Source: Armatimonadota bacterium (GTDB lineage Bacteria; Sysuimicrobiota; Sysuimicrobiia; Sysuimicrobiales; Humicultoraceae). Taken from it: a stretch of DNA of 64,000 nucleotides. Of this stretch, positions 1-8,456 are shown piece after piece. The stretch covers positions 1 to 64,000 of the forward strand of contig JAVHMA010000014.1 of the NCBI GenBank assembly GCA_031081715.1. Reading direction: 5' to 3'. Each line of letters begins with the position of its first letter. Position 1 is the stretch's first letter. The translations under genes and the position numbers were made by a program. The notes beneath the pieces are model-generated. The model was not told where the DNA came from, did not search any database, and saw only the letters and a program-made list of their open reading frames with translations.

Positions 1-824
1 TGGAGCTCGTGCGTGGCGAACCGGGGATTTGCGGAGAGGTCCTCGATCTCCAGGCCGCGGCAGATCTCGCGCAGCGGATTCGGCTTGAAGGCCCCGACCA
101 TCACGATGTGGCCGTCGCGCGTCTCGAACGTCCCGGCGAGCGGCATCGTCGCCCAGTTCAGGGTCTGCCCGAGGTTGAGCTGAACCGCGGCCTCGGTGGG
201 CTGGATCGCGATCATGGCGTCGAGCAGGGAGGCGTGGACGACCTGCCCGCGGCCGGTGCGCTGTCGGGCGAGGAGCGCGAGCAGGATGCCCTGCACCAGG
301 AGCATCCCCGCGGTGTAGTCGGCGATCGGGGTGCTGCACGGCTCGGGCGGCAGCCCCTCGTCAGGGCGGCGCGCGGCGAGACCGCTCAACGCCTGCGCCA
401 GCACGTCCTGCCCGCCCTTGTCGCGGTAGGGTCCGCTCGGGCCGTAACCGCTGCCGAAGGCATAGATCAGGCCCGGGTTGATCGCCCAGAGCGCCTCGGG
501 CCCGAAGCCCAACCGCTCCATGACCGCCGGCCGGAAGTTGTGGACCAGCACGTCACAGCGCCGCACGAGCCGGACTACGACCTCACGGCCTAGCGACGAT
601 TTCACGTCGATCGCGACGCTGCGCTTGTTGCGGTTGAGGCCCTGGAACGGCGCGCTCTCCCCCGAGGGCCCGGGCAGGTAGAATCGCATCGGGTCGCCGA
701 GCCCGGGACGCTCGATCTTGATGACGTCCGCGCCGAAGTCGCCGAGCATCTGCGTGGCCGCGGGGCCGAGTTCGATCTGCGTGAAATCGAGGACGGTGAT
801 GCCCTCCAGCGGCGGCGCGTTCAC
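1..824 (-). CDS. CaiB/BaiF family CoA-transferase (3' part cut by window edge)
   Basis: This is a class III CoA-transferase, which moves CoA between carboxylic acids. About 274 N-terminal residues of a family that usually has about 400 are in the window; the rest lies beyond base 1. The start reads VNAPPLEGITVLDF. The N-terminal CoA-binding fold has the usual '[11 protein letters not shown]' and 'NRNKRS' blocks, and the catalytic Asp is expected at D140 in 'KGGQD'. The GTG start at 824 overlaps the stop of the upstream enoyl-CoA hydratase (GTGA), so the two are translationally coupled. A close paralogue lies at 5723-6913. The family is certain; the substrate is unknown. Confidence 0.92.
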   Translation of the reverse strand, partial: MNAPPLEGITVLDFTQIELGPAATQMLGDFGADVIKIERPGLGDPMRFYLPGPSGESAPFQGLNRNKRSVAIDVKSSLGREVVVRLVRRCDVLVHNFRPAVMERLGFGPEALWAINPGLIYAFGSGYGPSGPYRDKGGQDVLAQALSGLAARRPDEGLPPEPCSTPIADYTAGMLLVQGILLALLARQRTGRGQVVHASLLDAMIAIQPTEAAVQLNLGQTLNWATMPLAGTFETRDGHIVMVGAFKPNPLREICRGLEIEDLSANPRFATHEL

Positions 825-1600
825 CGGCCGGTCCAGCGGGGCGCCCGCTTCTCCCGGAACGCCGCCACGCCCTCGTCCTGGTCGGCCGACGCCATCGCCC
901 GTGAGGCCGCGGGGGTCAGCAGCCCCATCGCCGCGGGCAGCGGCAGGTCCAGCCCTGCCATGGTCATCTCCTTCGTGCCGCGTACCGACAGCGGCGCGCA
1001 CTCGAGCATGAGGGCGGCCCACCGGCGGGCCGTCGCGAGGAGGTCAGCGAGCGGGACGACCTCGTTGACGAACCCGATGCGCGCCGCCTCGTCGGCCCGC
1101 ACGCGGCGGCCGGTGAGCAGCAGGCTCATCGCGAGCTTGAGCGGCACCTGCCGCGCCAGACGGTGCATGCCGCCGTCCATCGCCATCAACCCCAGGCGCG
1201 GCTCGGGGAAGCCAAACTCCGCGTGCTCGGCGGCGACGATGAGGTCGCAGGCAAGCGCCAGCTCGAACCCGCCGCCGAGCGCGTAGCCGTTGACCGCGGC
1301 CACGACCGGCTTCGTCAGGTCGAAGCGGTGCGTGAGGCCGCCGATCCCCCGGGGGTGGCGGTCCGCCAGGAAGGCCGCGCCGCGCCGCTCGCTCGAGGCC
1401 CGGACGTCGTAGCCGGCGCAGAACGCGCGGTCCCCGGCGCCGGTCAGCACGGCCACCCGGAGTTCCGGATCGGCCTCGAACGCGTCCCACACCGCGTCGA
1501 GCTCGTCGGTGGCCTCGCGGTGCAGCGCGTTGCGCACCTCCGGGCGGTTGAGCGTCACGACGATCAGGTGGCCGTCCCGTTCCACCGTGCAGAACCGCAT
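821..1600 (-). CDS. Enoyl-CoA hydratase/isomerase family protein
   Basis: This 259-residue protein is a crotonase-fold enzyme that hydrates or isomerises acyl-CoA thioesters. 'FCAGYD' (about residues 60-65) and 'GGGFELA' (109-115) form the oxyanion hole. E113 and E133 (in 'FPEPRLG') match the two catalytic glutamates of true hydratases. The ATG at 1600 was chosen because GGAGG lies 6 bases upstream on the minus strand. The stop overlaps the CoA-transferase start, giving a two-gene operon for CoA activation and hydration of an unknown acid. The paralogue at 4938-5726 shares '[11 protein letters not shown]' and the C-terminal '[10 protein letters not shown]'. Confidence 0.93.
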   Translation of the reverse strand: MRFCTVERDGHLIVVTLNRPEVRNALHREATDELDAVWDAFEADPELRVAVLTGAGDRAFCAGYDVRASSERRGAAFLADRHPRGIGGLTHRFDLTKPVVAAVNGYALGGGFELALACDLIVAAEHAEFGFPEPRLGLMAMDGGMHRLARQVPLKLAMSLLLTGRRVRADEAARIGFVNEVVPLADLLATARRWAALMLECAPLSVRGTKEMTMAGLDLPLPAAMGLLTPAASRAMASADQDEGVAAFREKRAPRWTGR

Positions 1601-1620
1601 CGCTATCCTCCGCGCGCCGG

Positions 1621-1646
1621 GGTCGAGGTAGAGGATTCCCTCGACC
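1621..1646. promoter_or_regulatory. Dyad in the divergent intergenic region (candidate operator)
   Basis: A perfect inverted repeat, GGTCGAGG and CCTCGACC, with a 10-base spacer sits in the 99-base gap between the divergent hydratase and ABC-transporter genes. Such dyads often bind dimeric regulators. No regulator gene is adjacent, so the operator role is inference. A role as an RNA hairpin in the hydratase leader is less likely because it lies upstream of both ribosome-binding sites. Confidence 0.35.
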
Positions 1647-1699
1647 GCGATCAGAACTCCTCTCGCCAGGCGACGCGTTCTCCCGGAGGTCCGCGCATC

Positions 1700-2521
1700 G
1701 TGGAGGCCCTGCCCGCGCGCGACAGGCGCGCACCGGGCGCCCTGGCAGGCGACGGCGGTCCGGCCATCGTGGTGGATCAGGTGCACATGGCCTTCGAGCA
1801 ACATGGCCGTCCGCTCCACGTGCTCTCCGATGTCAGCCTCACCGTCCGCCAGGGCGAGTTCATCGCGCTGCTGGGGCCCTCGGGGTGCGGCAAGTCCACC
1901 CTGTTGCGCCTGGTGGCGGATATCCTGCAGCCCACCCGCGGCGCGATCACGGTGCTCGGCCGGACGCCGGCCGAGGCCCGTCGTGAGCGGGCGCTCGGGT
2001 TCGTCTTCCAGCAGCCCGTGCTGCTCCCGTGGCTGTCGGCGGAGGAGAACGTCGCGCTGCCGCTCCGTATCGGGGGGTGGGGCCGGCGGCACGCCCCGGC
2101 CGCGACCCCGGCTGAGCTGCTGCAGCTCGTCGGTCTCGACGGGTTCAATCGTGCACGGCCGGCGCAGCTGTCGGGCGGCATGCAACAGCGCGTCTCGATC
2201 GCGCGCGCGCTCGTGAGCAACCCCAAGATCCTGCTGATGGACGAACCATTCGGCGCGCTCGACGCGATCACGCGCGATCGGCTGAACGAGGAGCTGCTGC
2301 GCATCTGGAGCGCCGTGCGCTGCACGGTGTTGTTTGTGACGCACAGCATCACCGAGGCGGTCTACCTGCCGAACCGGGTCGTGGTCCTCTCGCCCCGGCC
2401 GGCGCGCATCCAGCGGATCGTGGAGATCGACCTCCCCTACCCGCGCCAACCGGCAATGAAAGACACGCCGCGCTTCACCGAGCACACCTCGGCGCTGCGC
2501 GCGGCGCTGGAGGAGGCCTGA
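1700..2521 (+). CDS. ABC transporter ATP-binding protein, NitT/TauT/SsuB type
   Basis: This is the cytoplasmic ATPase of a nitrate/taurine/sulfonate-class importer (273 residues). Walker A 'GPSGCGKST' is at about 59-67, the Q-loop 'FQQ' at 103-105, signature 'LSGGM' at 157-161, Walker B 'ILLMDEP' at 177-183 and H-loop His at 215. The GTG at 1700 was chosen because GGAGGT lies about 10 bases upstream; the open frame continues further upstream, but that part overlaps the divergent hydratase. Its last base overlaps the permease ATG (TGATG). It is the only ABC ATPase gene in the window. The substrate class is inferred from neighbouring CoA enzymes. Confidence 0.95.
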   Translation: MEALPARDRRAPGALAGDGGPAIVVDQVHMAFEQHGRPLHVLSDVSLTVRQGEFIALLGPSGCGKSTLLRLVADILQPTRGAITVLGRTPAEARRERALGFVFQQPVLLPWLSAEENVALPLRIGGWGRRHAPAATPAELLQLVGLDGFNRARPAQLSGGMQQRVSIARALVSNPKILLMDEPFGALDAITRDRLNEELLRIWSAVRCTVLFVTHSITEAVYLPNRVVVLSPRPARIQRIVEIDLPYPRQPAMKDTPRFTEHTSALRAALEEA

Positions 2522-3357
2522 TGACCGCGACGGGCCGGGTCGCCGCGCACGACGAGGGCGCGGTCCTCGCCACGCGGCCCAGGCGCCGGGAGAGCCGGCT
2601 CCGGCGGTTGCTGGTCCCCACCCTCGCCGTGCTGGGGATGCTCGCCGCCTGGCAGGCGATCGTCGTGGGCTTCCGTGTCCCCCGGTTCATCGCGCCCAGC
2701 CCGCTGCAGGTGCTCGAGGTCCTGCGCACGCAACACGACCTGCTGCTCGACAACGCGTGGCCCACGCTGCTCGAGACGCTCGCGGGCTTCGCGGTGGGCA
2801 ACGTCATCGCGGTGCTCATCGCGATTGGCTTCGTGCACAATCGCGTCTTCCGGCAGAGCGTCTACCCGCTGGCCGTCACGCTGCGCACGCTGCCCATCGT
2901 CGCGATCAGCCCGATCATCGTGCTGATGCTCGGGCTCGGGTTCACCTCCAAGGTAGCGATCGCGGCGCTCATCACCTTCTTCCCGACGCTGGTCAACATG
3001 GCCGACGGCCTCGACTCCGTGGACCCGCAGGCGCTCGAGCTCATGCACGTGCTGTCGGCGAGCCGGTGGGAGATCTTCCGCTACCTACGCTGGCCGACGT
3101 CACTGCCCTACCTGTTCTCCGCACTGCGCATCGCCACGACCGCCGCGCTGCTCGGCGCGATCATCGCCGAGTGGATCGGCTCCAACCGGGGCCTGGGCTA
3201 CCTGATCCTGGCCGCGACGTACGACTACCGCACCCCGCTGCTGTACGCGACGATGGCGGTCGCCTCGGGGCTCGCGCTCGCGCTGTTCGGCCTGGTCTCG
3301 CTGATCGAGCGGTACGCGATCCCCTGGCGGCAGACCTCGGGGCCCTCCGAGTCGTAG
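2521..3357 (+). CDS. ABC transporter permease, NitT/TauT type
   Basis: This inner-membrane permease (278 residues) of the BPD_transp_1 family has about six hydrophobic segments. Its cytoplasmic EAA-type loop lies around residues 175-200, near 'ASRWEIFRYLRWP', where it would contact the ATPase encoded just upstream. It overlaps the ATPase stop by one base, and the next gene starts directly after its stop (TAGATG). The arrangement ATPase, permease, MaoC protein, binding protein is a complete importer with an inserted metabolic gene. Homologues transport taurine, alkanesulfonates, nitrate or aromatic acids; which one applies here cannot be read from the sequence. Confidence 0.95.
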   Translation: MTATGRVAAHDEGAVLATRPRRRESRLRRLLVPTLAVLGMLAAWQAIVVGFRVPRFIAPSPLQVLEVLRTQHDLLLDNAWPTLLETLAGFAVGNVIAVLIAIGFVHNRVFRQSVYPLAVTLRTLPIVAISPIIVLMLGLGFTSKVAIAALITFFPTLVNMADGLDSVDPQALELMHVLSASRWEIFRYLRWPTSLPYLFSALRIATTAALLGAIIAEWIGSNRGLGYLILAATYDYRTPLLYATMAVASGLALALFGLVSLIERYAIPWRQTSGPSES

Positions 3358-3795
3358 ATGCTCACCCCGGAGCAGGTCGGCGTCGGCACCGTCGTGGAGA
3401 TCTCCCGCACGGTCGCCGAGTCGGATGTCTATCAGTTCGCGGGCATCACCGGCGACGGCGGGCGCAACCACCAGGACGAGGCGTACATGCGCACGACCCG
3501 GTACGGCCGGCGCCTGGTCCAGGGCGCCTACTTGGTGGGGCTGATGAGCGGCGCGTCGGTGGTCTGGGCGGAGCGCCTGCGGATGGCCGGCGTATCTTAC
3601 GGATACGATCGGATCCGGTTCACGGCGCCGGTGTTCATCGGCGAGTCGATCCGCGTGCGGTACGAGGTGGCGTCCTGGGACCAGGAGAAGTCGCTGGTCC
3701 GGTCGAACGTCACCTGCCTGAACGAGCGGGGGGAGATCGTGGCGGTGGCGACGCACATCCTCAAGCTCTTCCCGGAGGGGGCGATCGGGCGATGA
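3358..3795 (+). CDS. MaoC-like (R)-enoyl-CoA hydratase family protein
   Basis: This 145-residue single hot-dog-domain protein has the MaoC hydratase-2 motif. D33 and H38 in 'GITGDGGRNHQDEAY' correspond to the catalytic Asp/His dyad, although the usual 'N-P-I/L-H' is altered to 'GRNHQ'. It probably hydrates an enoyl-CoA or a related thioester as a homodimer. Its ATG directly follows the permease stop, and its own stop overlaps the binding-protein ATG (ATGA). This tight placement inside a transporter operon suggests that the imported compound is metabolised as a CoA thioester. Confidence 0.88.
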   Translation: MLTPEQVGVGTVVEISRTVAESDVYQFAGITGDGGRNHQDEAYMRTTRYGRRLVQGAYLVGLMSGASVVWAERLRMAGVSYGYDRIRFTAPVFIGESIRVRYEVASWDQEKSLVRSNVTCLNERGEIVAVATHILKLFPEGAIGR

Positions 3796-4841
3796 AGCGA
3801 GACCAGGTCACGTTGCTCGTGCCGGCGATCAGCCGGCGGGACTTCCTGAAGTACTCCGGTGCGCTGGGGCTCGCCGTCGCGGGGGGCGGGTTGGCGGGGC
3901 TGGTCCGTCCGGCGCACGCCCAGACGGTGTCCGTGTCCCAGCAGATCGGCTGGTTCCTCAACTCGCAGATGGCCGGCGACGTGGCCGCCATCGAGAAGGG
4001 CTTCTTCCGCGAGGCCGGCATCGACGTCCGCATTCAGCCCGGGGGCCCGGCGATCGACCCGGTCCAGGTCGTGGCCGGGGGGGCCACCACGTTCGGGAAC
4101 GTCGCCTCGATCGGCGTCCTGCTGAACGCGCGGGCGCAGGGCGTGCCGGTGCGGGCGTTCGGTACGGCGCTGCAGCGGCACCCGTTCGCCTTCATCTTCT
4201 TCCAGGGCTCGGGTATCCGGACGCCCAAGGACTTCGAGGGCAAGACCATCGGCATCCAGCCCACCGCGCGGCCGCTGCTCGAGGCCGTGCTCAAGAAGCA
4301 CAACGTGCCCAAGGACCGCGTCAAGGTCGTCTTCGTCGGCGGCGACACGACCCCGCTCGTCACCCGGCAGGTGGACGTCATCACGGGCTGGATCATCAAC
4401 GCGGGCCAGATGGACGCCGCCAACAAGGGCGGGGTCGTCAGCTACTTCCGGCTGTGGGACCTGGGCATCCGTATGTACGCCTTCACGTGGTTCGCCACCG
4501 ACCAGGTCATCCAGCAGCGCAAGGAGCTGCTCGCCCGGTTCCTCGAGGCCAACGCGAAGGGCTGGCTGTACGCGCGGGACCACCCCGACGAGGCGGTGGA
4601 CTTCGTCATGAAGCACGCCCGCGGCCTGGATCGTACCCTCGAGCTGGCCACCTGGAAGAACATGGGCCCCTACCTAACCTCGGTGCTGACCAAGACGAAG
4701 GGCTGGGGCTACATGGACACCAAGGTCTGGGCCGACCTGAGCGACACCTACCTGGACCTGCAGCAGATCACCCGGCCGGTGCGTCCGGACGAGGTGATGA
4801 CGCTGGAGATCCTGGAGATGGCAAAGCTGCCCAAGGTCTAG
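3792..4841 (+). CDS. ABC transporter substrate-binding protein, NMT1/THI5-like, Tat-exported
   Basis: This periplasmic binding protein (349 residues) belongs to the importer encoded upstream. The N-terminus has a Tat-type signal, 'SRRDFLK' at about 14-20, then a hydrophobic stretch and a likely cleavage after 'AHA' near residue 43. No lipobox Cys is present, so the protein should be soluble. Family blocks include 'DFEGKTIGIQPTARPLL' and 'GVLLNARAQG'. The ATG overlaps the MaoC stop by four bases. A closely similar paralogue at 8457-9509 shares long stretches, so one importer may use two binding proteins with different specificity. Confidence 0.94.
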   Translation: MKRDQVTLLVPAISRRDFLKYSGALGLAVAGGGLAGLVRPAHAQTVSVSQQIGWFLNSQMAGDVAAIEKGFFREAGIDVRIQPGGPAIDPVQVVAGGATTFGNVASIGVLLNARAQGVPVRAFGTALQRHPFAFIFFQGSGIRTPKDFEGKTIGIQPTARPLLEAVLKKHNVPKDRVKVVFVGGDTTPLVTRQVDVITGWIINAGQMDAANKGGVVSYFRLWDLGIRMYAFTWFATDQVIQQRKELLARFLEANAKGWLYARDHPDEAVDFVMKHARGLDRTLELATWKNMGPYLTSVLTKTKGWGYMDTKVWADLSDTYLDLQQITRPVRPDEVMTLEILEMAKLPKV

Positions 4842-4859
4842 CCCGATCCGTCACGCCGG

Positions 4860-4920
4860 CCCGGCGCCGGTCGCCCGCCGACGCAACGTACGACCCGGCG
4901 GGCGCGCCGGCGCCGGGTTT
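4860..4920 (+). terminator. Strong GC hairpin with short T tract, candidate terminator
   Basis: A long stem forms between 4860-4880 and 4896-4917. Eleven outer pairs (CCCGGCGCCGG with its complement) and nine inner pairs are separated by a small mismatch, and TTT follows at 4918-4920. It sits between the binding-protein gene and the second hydratase/CoA-transferase pair. It may reduce or end transcription there, or protect the 3' end of the upstream message. Confidence 0.6.
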
Positions 4921-4937
4921 CACGTGGGCACACCGCC

Positions 4938-5726
4938 ATGAGCGCCGACACCGGCATCCGCTACGCCAAGGACGGACCGATCGCGCGGGTGACCATCGAT
5001 CGGCCGCGCGTGCTGAACGCGCTCGACCGCGCGGCGCACGACGCGCTCAGCGCCGCCTGGGACGACGTGCGCGACGACCCGTCCGTCCGCGTGGCCGTCC
5101 TGACCGGCGCCGGGGAGCGGGCGTTCTGCGCGGGCACCGACCTCAGCGCCACCGGCGACGCGCGCGGCCTCGACTACCTCACCGCCGGCCCGCCGTTGGG
5201 CGCGGGCGGGCTGTCGCTGCGGCGTGACCTGTTCGTGCCGGTGATCGCGGCGGTCAACGGCCTGGCGCTGGGGACCGGGTTCGAACTGGCGCTCGCCTGC
5301 GACATCGTGGTCGCGGCCGAGCACGCCGAGTTCGGCTTCCCCGAGCCGCGGGTCGGCCTGATGGCGCTGGACGGCGCGATGCACCTGCTGCTGCGGCAGG
5401 TTCCCCTCAAGCAGGCCATGGGCCTGCTGCTCACCGGCCGGCGCATCGGCGCGGCCGAGGCCCGGGCGGCGGGGCTCGTCAACGAGGTCGTTCCGGCGGG
5501 CGACCTGGCCGCCGCCGCGGACCGCTGGGCGGCCGACGTGCTGGCGTGCGCCCCGCTCGCGGTGGAAGCGACCAAACACCTGGTCCAGGAGTCGCGCGAC
5601 CTGCCCGCGTGGGCCGCGCCGCGGTGGGTATCGCACCGCGTGCTGCGGGCGATGGCGTCCGAGGACGCGCAGGAGGGTATCCGCGCCTTCCGCGAGAAGC
5701 GCGCGCCGCGGTGGAGAAGACGATGA
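4938..5726 (+). CDS. Enoyl-CoA hydratase/isomerase family protein (second copy)
   Basis: This 262-residue crotonase-fold protein is paralogous to the one at 821-1600. 'FCAGTDLS' and 'LGTGFELA' form the oxyanion pocket, and E116 and E136 ('FPEPRVG') are the expected catalytic glutamates. Its stop overlaps the next CoA-transferase ATG (ATGA), repeating the hydratase/CaiB arrangement found on the minus strand at the left edge. A terminator-like hairpin precedes it, so it may have its own weak promoter or depend on readthrough. It probably acts on the CoA ester made by its partner; the true substrate is unknown. Confidence 0.93.
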   Translation: MSADTGIRYAKDGPIARVTIDRPRVLNALDRAAHDALSAAWDDVRDDPSVRVAVLTGAGERAFCAGTDLSATGDARGLDYLTAGPPLGAGGLSLRRDLFVPVIAAVNGLALGTGFELALACDIVVAAEHAEFGFPEPRVGLMALDGAMHLLLRQVPLKQAMGLLLTGRRIGAAEARAAGLVNEVVPAGDLAAAADRWAADVLACAPLAVEATKHLVQESRDLPAWAAPRWVSHRVLRAMASEDAQEGIRAFREKRAPRWRRR

Positions 5727-6913
5727 CCGACGAAAACGGCCCGCTGCCGCTCGACGGCGTGCGGGTGCTGGACTTCACCCAGATCACGCTCGGGCCCGTG
5801 GCCACCCAAATGCTCGGCGACTTCGGCGCCGACGTCATCAAGGTGGAGCGGCCGGGGGCGGGCGACTTCACGCGGACCACGCTGCCGCTGCCCGGCGGCG
5901 ACAGCATGGTCTACCTGGCCAGCAACCGGAACAAGCGGGCGCTGACCCTCAACCTGCGGGCGCCCGCCGCCCGCGAGATCGTCGAGCGCCTGCTGGCACG
6001 CGCCGACGTGCTCGCCCACAACTTCCGGCCCGGCACGATGGAACGCCTGGGGCTCGGCTACGAGCAACTCCGCGAGCACCACCCGCGGCTCATCTACGCG
6101 GTGGGCACGGGCTACGGCCTACGCGGGCCGTACGTCCACAAGGGCGGGCAGGACTGGATGGCGCAGGCCATGGCCGGGCCCCTGTTCCGGCGCGCGGACG
6201 AGGGCGCGCCGCCCGAGCCGTTCTCCACCGCGGTGTGCGACTTCATGGCCGGCATGCTCCTGGTCCAGGGCGTCCTGCTGGCGCTGGTGGCGCGCGCGCG
6301 GACCGGCCGCGGCCAGCTCGTTGCGTCGTCGCTGCTCGACGGCATGCTCTACATGCAGCAGCAGGAGGCCACGGCGTGGCTCAACGCGGGCCAGCGGATC
6401 AACTGGGCGCGCATGCCGCTCAACGGCACCTTCCGGACGCGGGACGGGCGCTGGGTGCTCATGGTCGGCGCGTTCAAGAGCGATCCGCTCGGCGACATCA
6501 GCCGCGCCCTGGACCTGGCCCCCCTGGCGGCCGACCCCCGCTTCGCCACCGAGGCCGCGCAGTTCGCCCACCGCGAGGAACTCCAGGCGATCTTCCGCGC
6601 GCGCTTCGCCGAACTCACGCAGGACGAGGCCCTGCGCCGGCTGGAGGGGCAGGACATCCTCTGCGCGCCGATCCGCGACCTGCCCGAGGCGCTGGAGGAC
6701 CCGCAGGTCACGGCGAACGAGATGGTCGTGGAGGTGCCGCACCCGCGGGTGGGAGCGTTCAAGACCATCGGTGTGCCGGTGAAGCTCAGCGAGACGCCGG
6801 CGCGCGTGCGCCGGCACCCCCCGGATCTCGGCGAGCACACCGATGAGATCCTGCGGGAGCTCGGCTACGCGCCCGACGAGATCGCCCGGCTCCGGGCCGA
6901 CGGGGTCGTCTAG
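5723..6913 (+). CDS. CaiB/BaiF family CoA-transferase (second copy)
   Basis: This is a full-length class III CoA-transferase of 396 residues. The start [12 protein letters not shown] overlaps the preceding hydratase stop. The Rossmann-like block '[16 protein letters not shown]' is near 30-45, 'NRNKRALTL' near 65-73, and the likely catalytic Asp is in '[11 protein letters not shown]'. It resembles the truncated copy at the left edge, including 'YGLRGPY' versus 'YGPSGPY'. Its TAG stop sits in a CTAG tetramer shared with the stop of the converging amidohydrolase. It probably activates the imported acid as a CoA ester. Confidence 0.93.
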   Translation: MTDENGPLPLDGVRVLDFTQITLGPVATQMLGDFGADVIKVERPGAGDFTRTTLPLPGGDSMVYLASNRNKRALTLNLRAPAAREIVERLLARADVLAHNFRPGTMERLGLGYEQLREHHPRLIYAVGTGYGLRGPYVHKGGQDWMAQAMAGPLFRRADEGAPPEPFSTAVCDFMAGMLLVQGVLLALVARARTGRGQLVASSLLDGMLYMQQQEATAWLNAGQRINWARMPLNGTFRTRDGRWVLMVGAFKSDPLGDISRALDLAPLAADPRFATEAAQFAHREELQAIFRARFAELTQDEALRRLEGQDILCAPIRDLPEALEDPQVTANEMVVEVPHPRVGAFKTIGVPVKLSETPARVRRHPPDLGEHTDEILRELGYAPDEIARLRADGVV

Positions 6914-8259
6914 CGGTCCGCGAGGCCAGCGGCGCTTCCCCGCGGGTCGAGCCGGCGCCAGATCCGCCCGACCTGGTGGCGCACCTCCTGCGCGTCGGCG
7001 AGGAGCGGCTTGCGGTCGCGCACGACCTGACGGCCATCCACCCAGACGTGCCGAACGTCCATCCCCTTCGCCGAATAGACGAGCGTGGCCGGCAGGTTCG
7101 CCCAGGGCTGCAGGTGGAGTCCCTCGGTCGCCAGCGCGACAACGTCGGCGCGCTTGCCCGCCTCGAGGCTCCCGATGAGGTCCCCAAGGCCCAGGGCCTC
7201 CGCGGCGTCCACCGTGACCATCGCCAGGAGGCGGTCCACCGGCATGGCCTCGGGCGCGCCGGCCGCCACCTTGTTCAGCAGCCCGGCGCACTTCATCTCG
7301 TCGAGCAGGTCCATACCATTGTTGGTGGGCGCCCAGTCCGTGGCCAGCGCGACCCGGGCGCCCCGCCGCAGCATCTCGACCGCCGGCGCGACGCGGCCTT
7401 CCACCTTCGCGTTGCTCGCCGGGCAGTGCGCGACCCAGGTACCGGTCCGTGCCAGCAGCCCGATCTCCTCGTCGTCGACGTAGAGGCAGTGCGCCGCGAC
7501 GACGTCCGGACCGAGCAGCCCGACCGCCGCCAGGGCCCGCACCGACCCCTCGTACCCGCGCGAGCGCATCGCGGCCACCTCGGCCTGCGACTGGGCGCAG
7601 TGAATGAACACGCGCGCACCGGTCCGGTCGGCGAGCGCTCGGATGCGGCGCAGCAGGTCATCAGAGCAGGTGTTGGGCGCGTGCGGACCGATGCCGCAGT
7701 GGACACGCCGCTCGCGATCGACACCCCAACGGTCGATCAGTGCCATCGCCTGATCCCACTCCAGGGACCGGCCGACATCCCAGAGCGTGTGGCAGACGAC
7801 GGCACGGATGCCGATCCGGTCGAAGGCCGGAGCGATGATCGCCATGTCCGAGAGCCGGTCGGCGATGCAGGTGATGCCATTGGCCAGCATCTCGAGACCG
7901 CCTAGCATCGCGCCCCAGTAGTAGTCCTCGGGCACGGCCCTGTCCATGAACGGCAGCCCGTAGGTGACGCCCCAGGCCTCTCGCGGACGGTCCTCGGCCA
8001 CGCCGCGGAACATCGACAGGGCCGCGTGGGTGTGCGCGTTGACGAGGCCGGGGAGGATGAGCAACCCGCGGCAGTCGACGGCGCGATCACCCGGGCGTGG
8101 CGTCCAGGACGCCTCGGGCCCGACGTATGCGAGGCGATGACCCTCGATGACGACCGCGCCCGGCGAGTAGACGCGCCGTCGAGGGTCCATCGTCAGGACG
8201 GTCCCGCCGCGCAGGACCTGGCGCGCGCCCGAACCGCCCGTCGTGCCCGCGTTCGTCAC
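6910..8259 (-). CDS. Amidohydrolase family protein (chlorohydrolase/SAH-deaminase type)
   Basis: This 449-residue metal-dependent hydrolase has a TIM barrel flanked by a beta-sandwich, in the COG0402 group that deaminates or dechlorinates ring compounds. The metal site is complete: H76 and H78 in 'NAHTHAAL', later '[10 protein letters not shown]', 'AAHCLYVDD' and the Asp of '[10 protein letters not shown]'. The GTG at 8259 was preferred because AGGAG lies about 7 bases upstream; a longer GTG start at 8322 has no clear ribosome-binding site. It converges on the CoA-transferase with overlapping stops. The substrate could be an N-heterocycle or a guanidino compound. Confidence 0.9.
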   Translation of the reverse strand: MTNAGTTGGSGARQVLRGGTVLTMDPRRRVYSPGAVVIEGHRLAYVGPEASWTPRPGDRAVDCRGLLILPGLVNAHTHAALSMFRGVAEDRPREAWGVTYGLPFMDRAVPEDYYWGAMLGGLEMLANGITCIADRLSDMAIIAPAFDRIGIRAVVCHTLWDVGRSLEWDQAMALIDRWGVDRERRVHCGIGPHAPNTCSDDLLRRIRALADRTGARVFIHCAQSQAEVAAMRSRGYEGSVRALAAVGLLGPDVVAAHCLYVDDEEIGLLARTGTWVAHCPASNAKVEGRVAPAVEMLRRGARVALATDWAPTNNGMDLLDEMKCAGLLNKVAAGAPEAMPVDRLLAMVTVDAAEALGLGDLIGSLEAGKRADVVALATEGLHLQPWANLPATLVYSAKGMDVRHVWVDGRQVVRDRKPLLADAQEVRHQVGRIWRRLDPRGSAAGLADR

Positions 8260-8456
8260 CCAGTCGCTCCTCGCCTCGTGCGACGCCGCAGCACTTCCCA
8301 AGAAGCCGTCAAGAGGATTCACGCGACGACGACCCGAACTCCTCCGCGACCTGGCACGGACGGCCCTCGACGAACCTCTCGGGACTCGCGTCGCCGCAAC
8401 GACCGGCCCCGGTTGACGACCGCCTGCAGGATCCAGTCCACGGCGAGGTGATGGAA

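Noticed and set aside
8413-8441. TTGACG as a promoter for the second binding-protein operon
   Set aside because: The -35-like word is present, but no acceptable -10 lies 16-18 bases downstream (GTCCAC).
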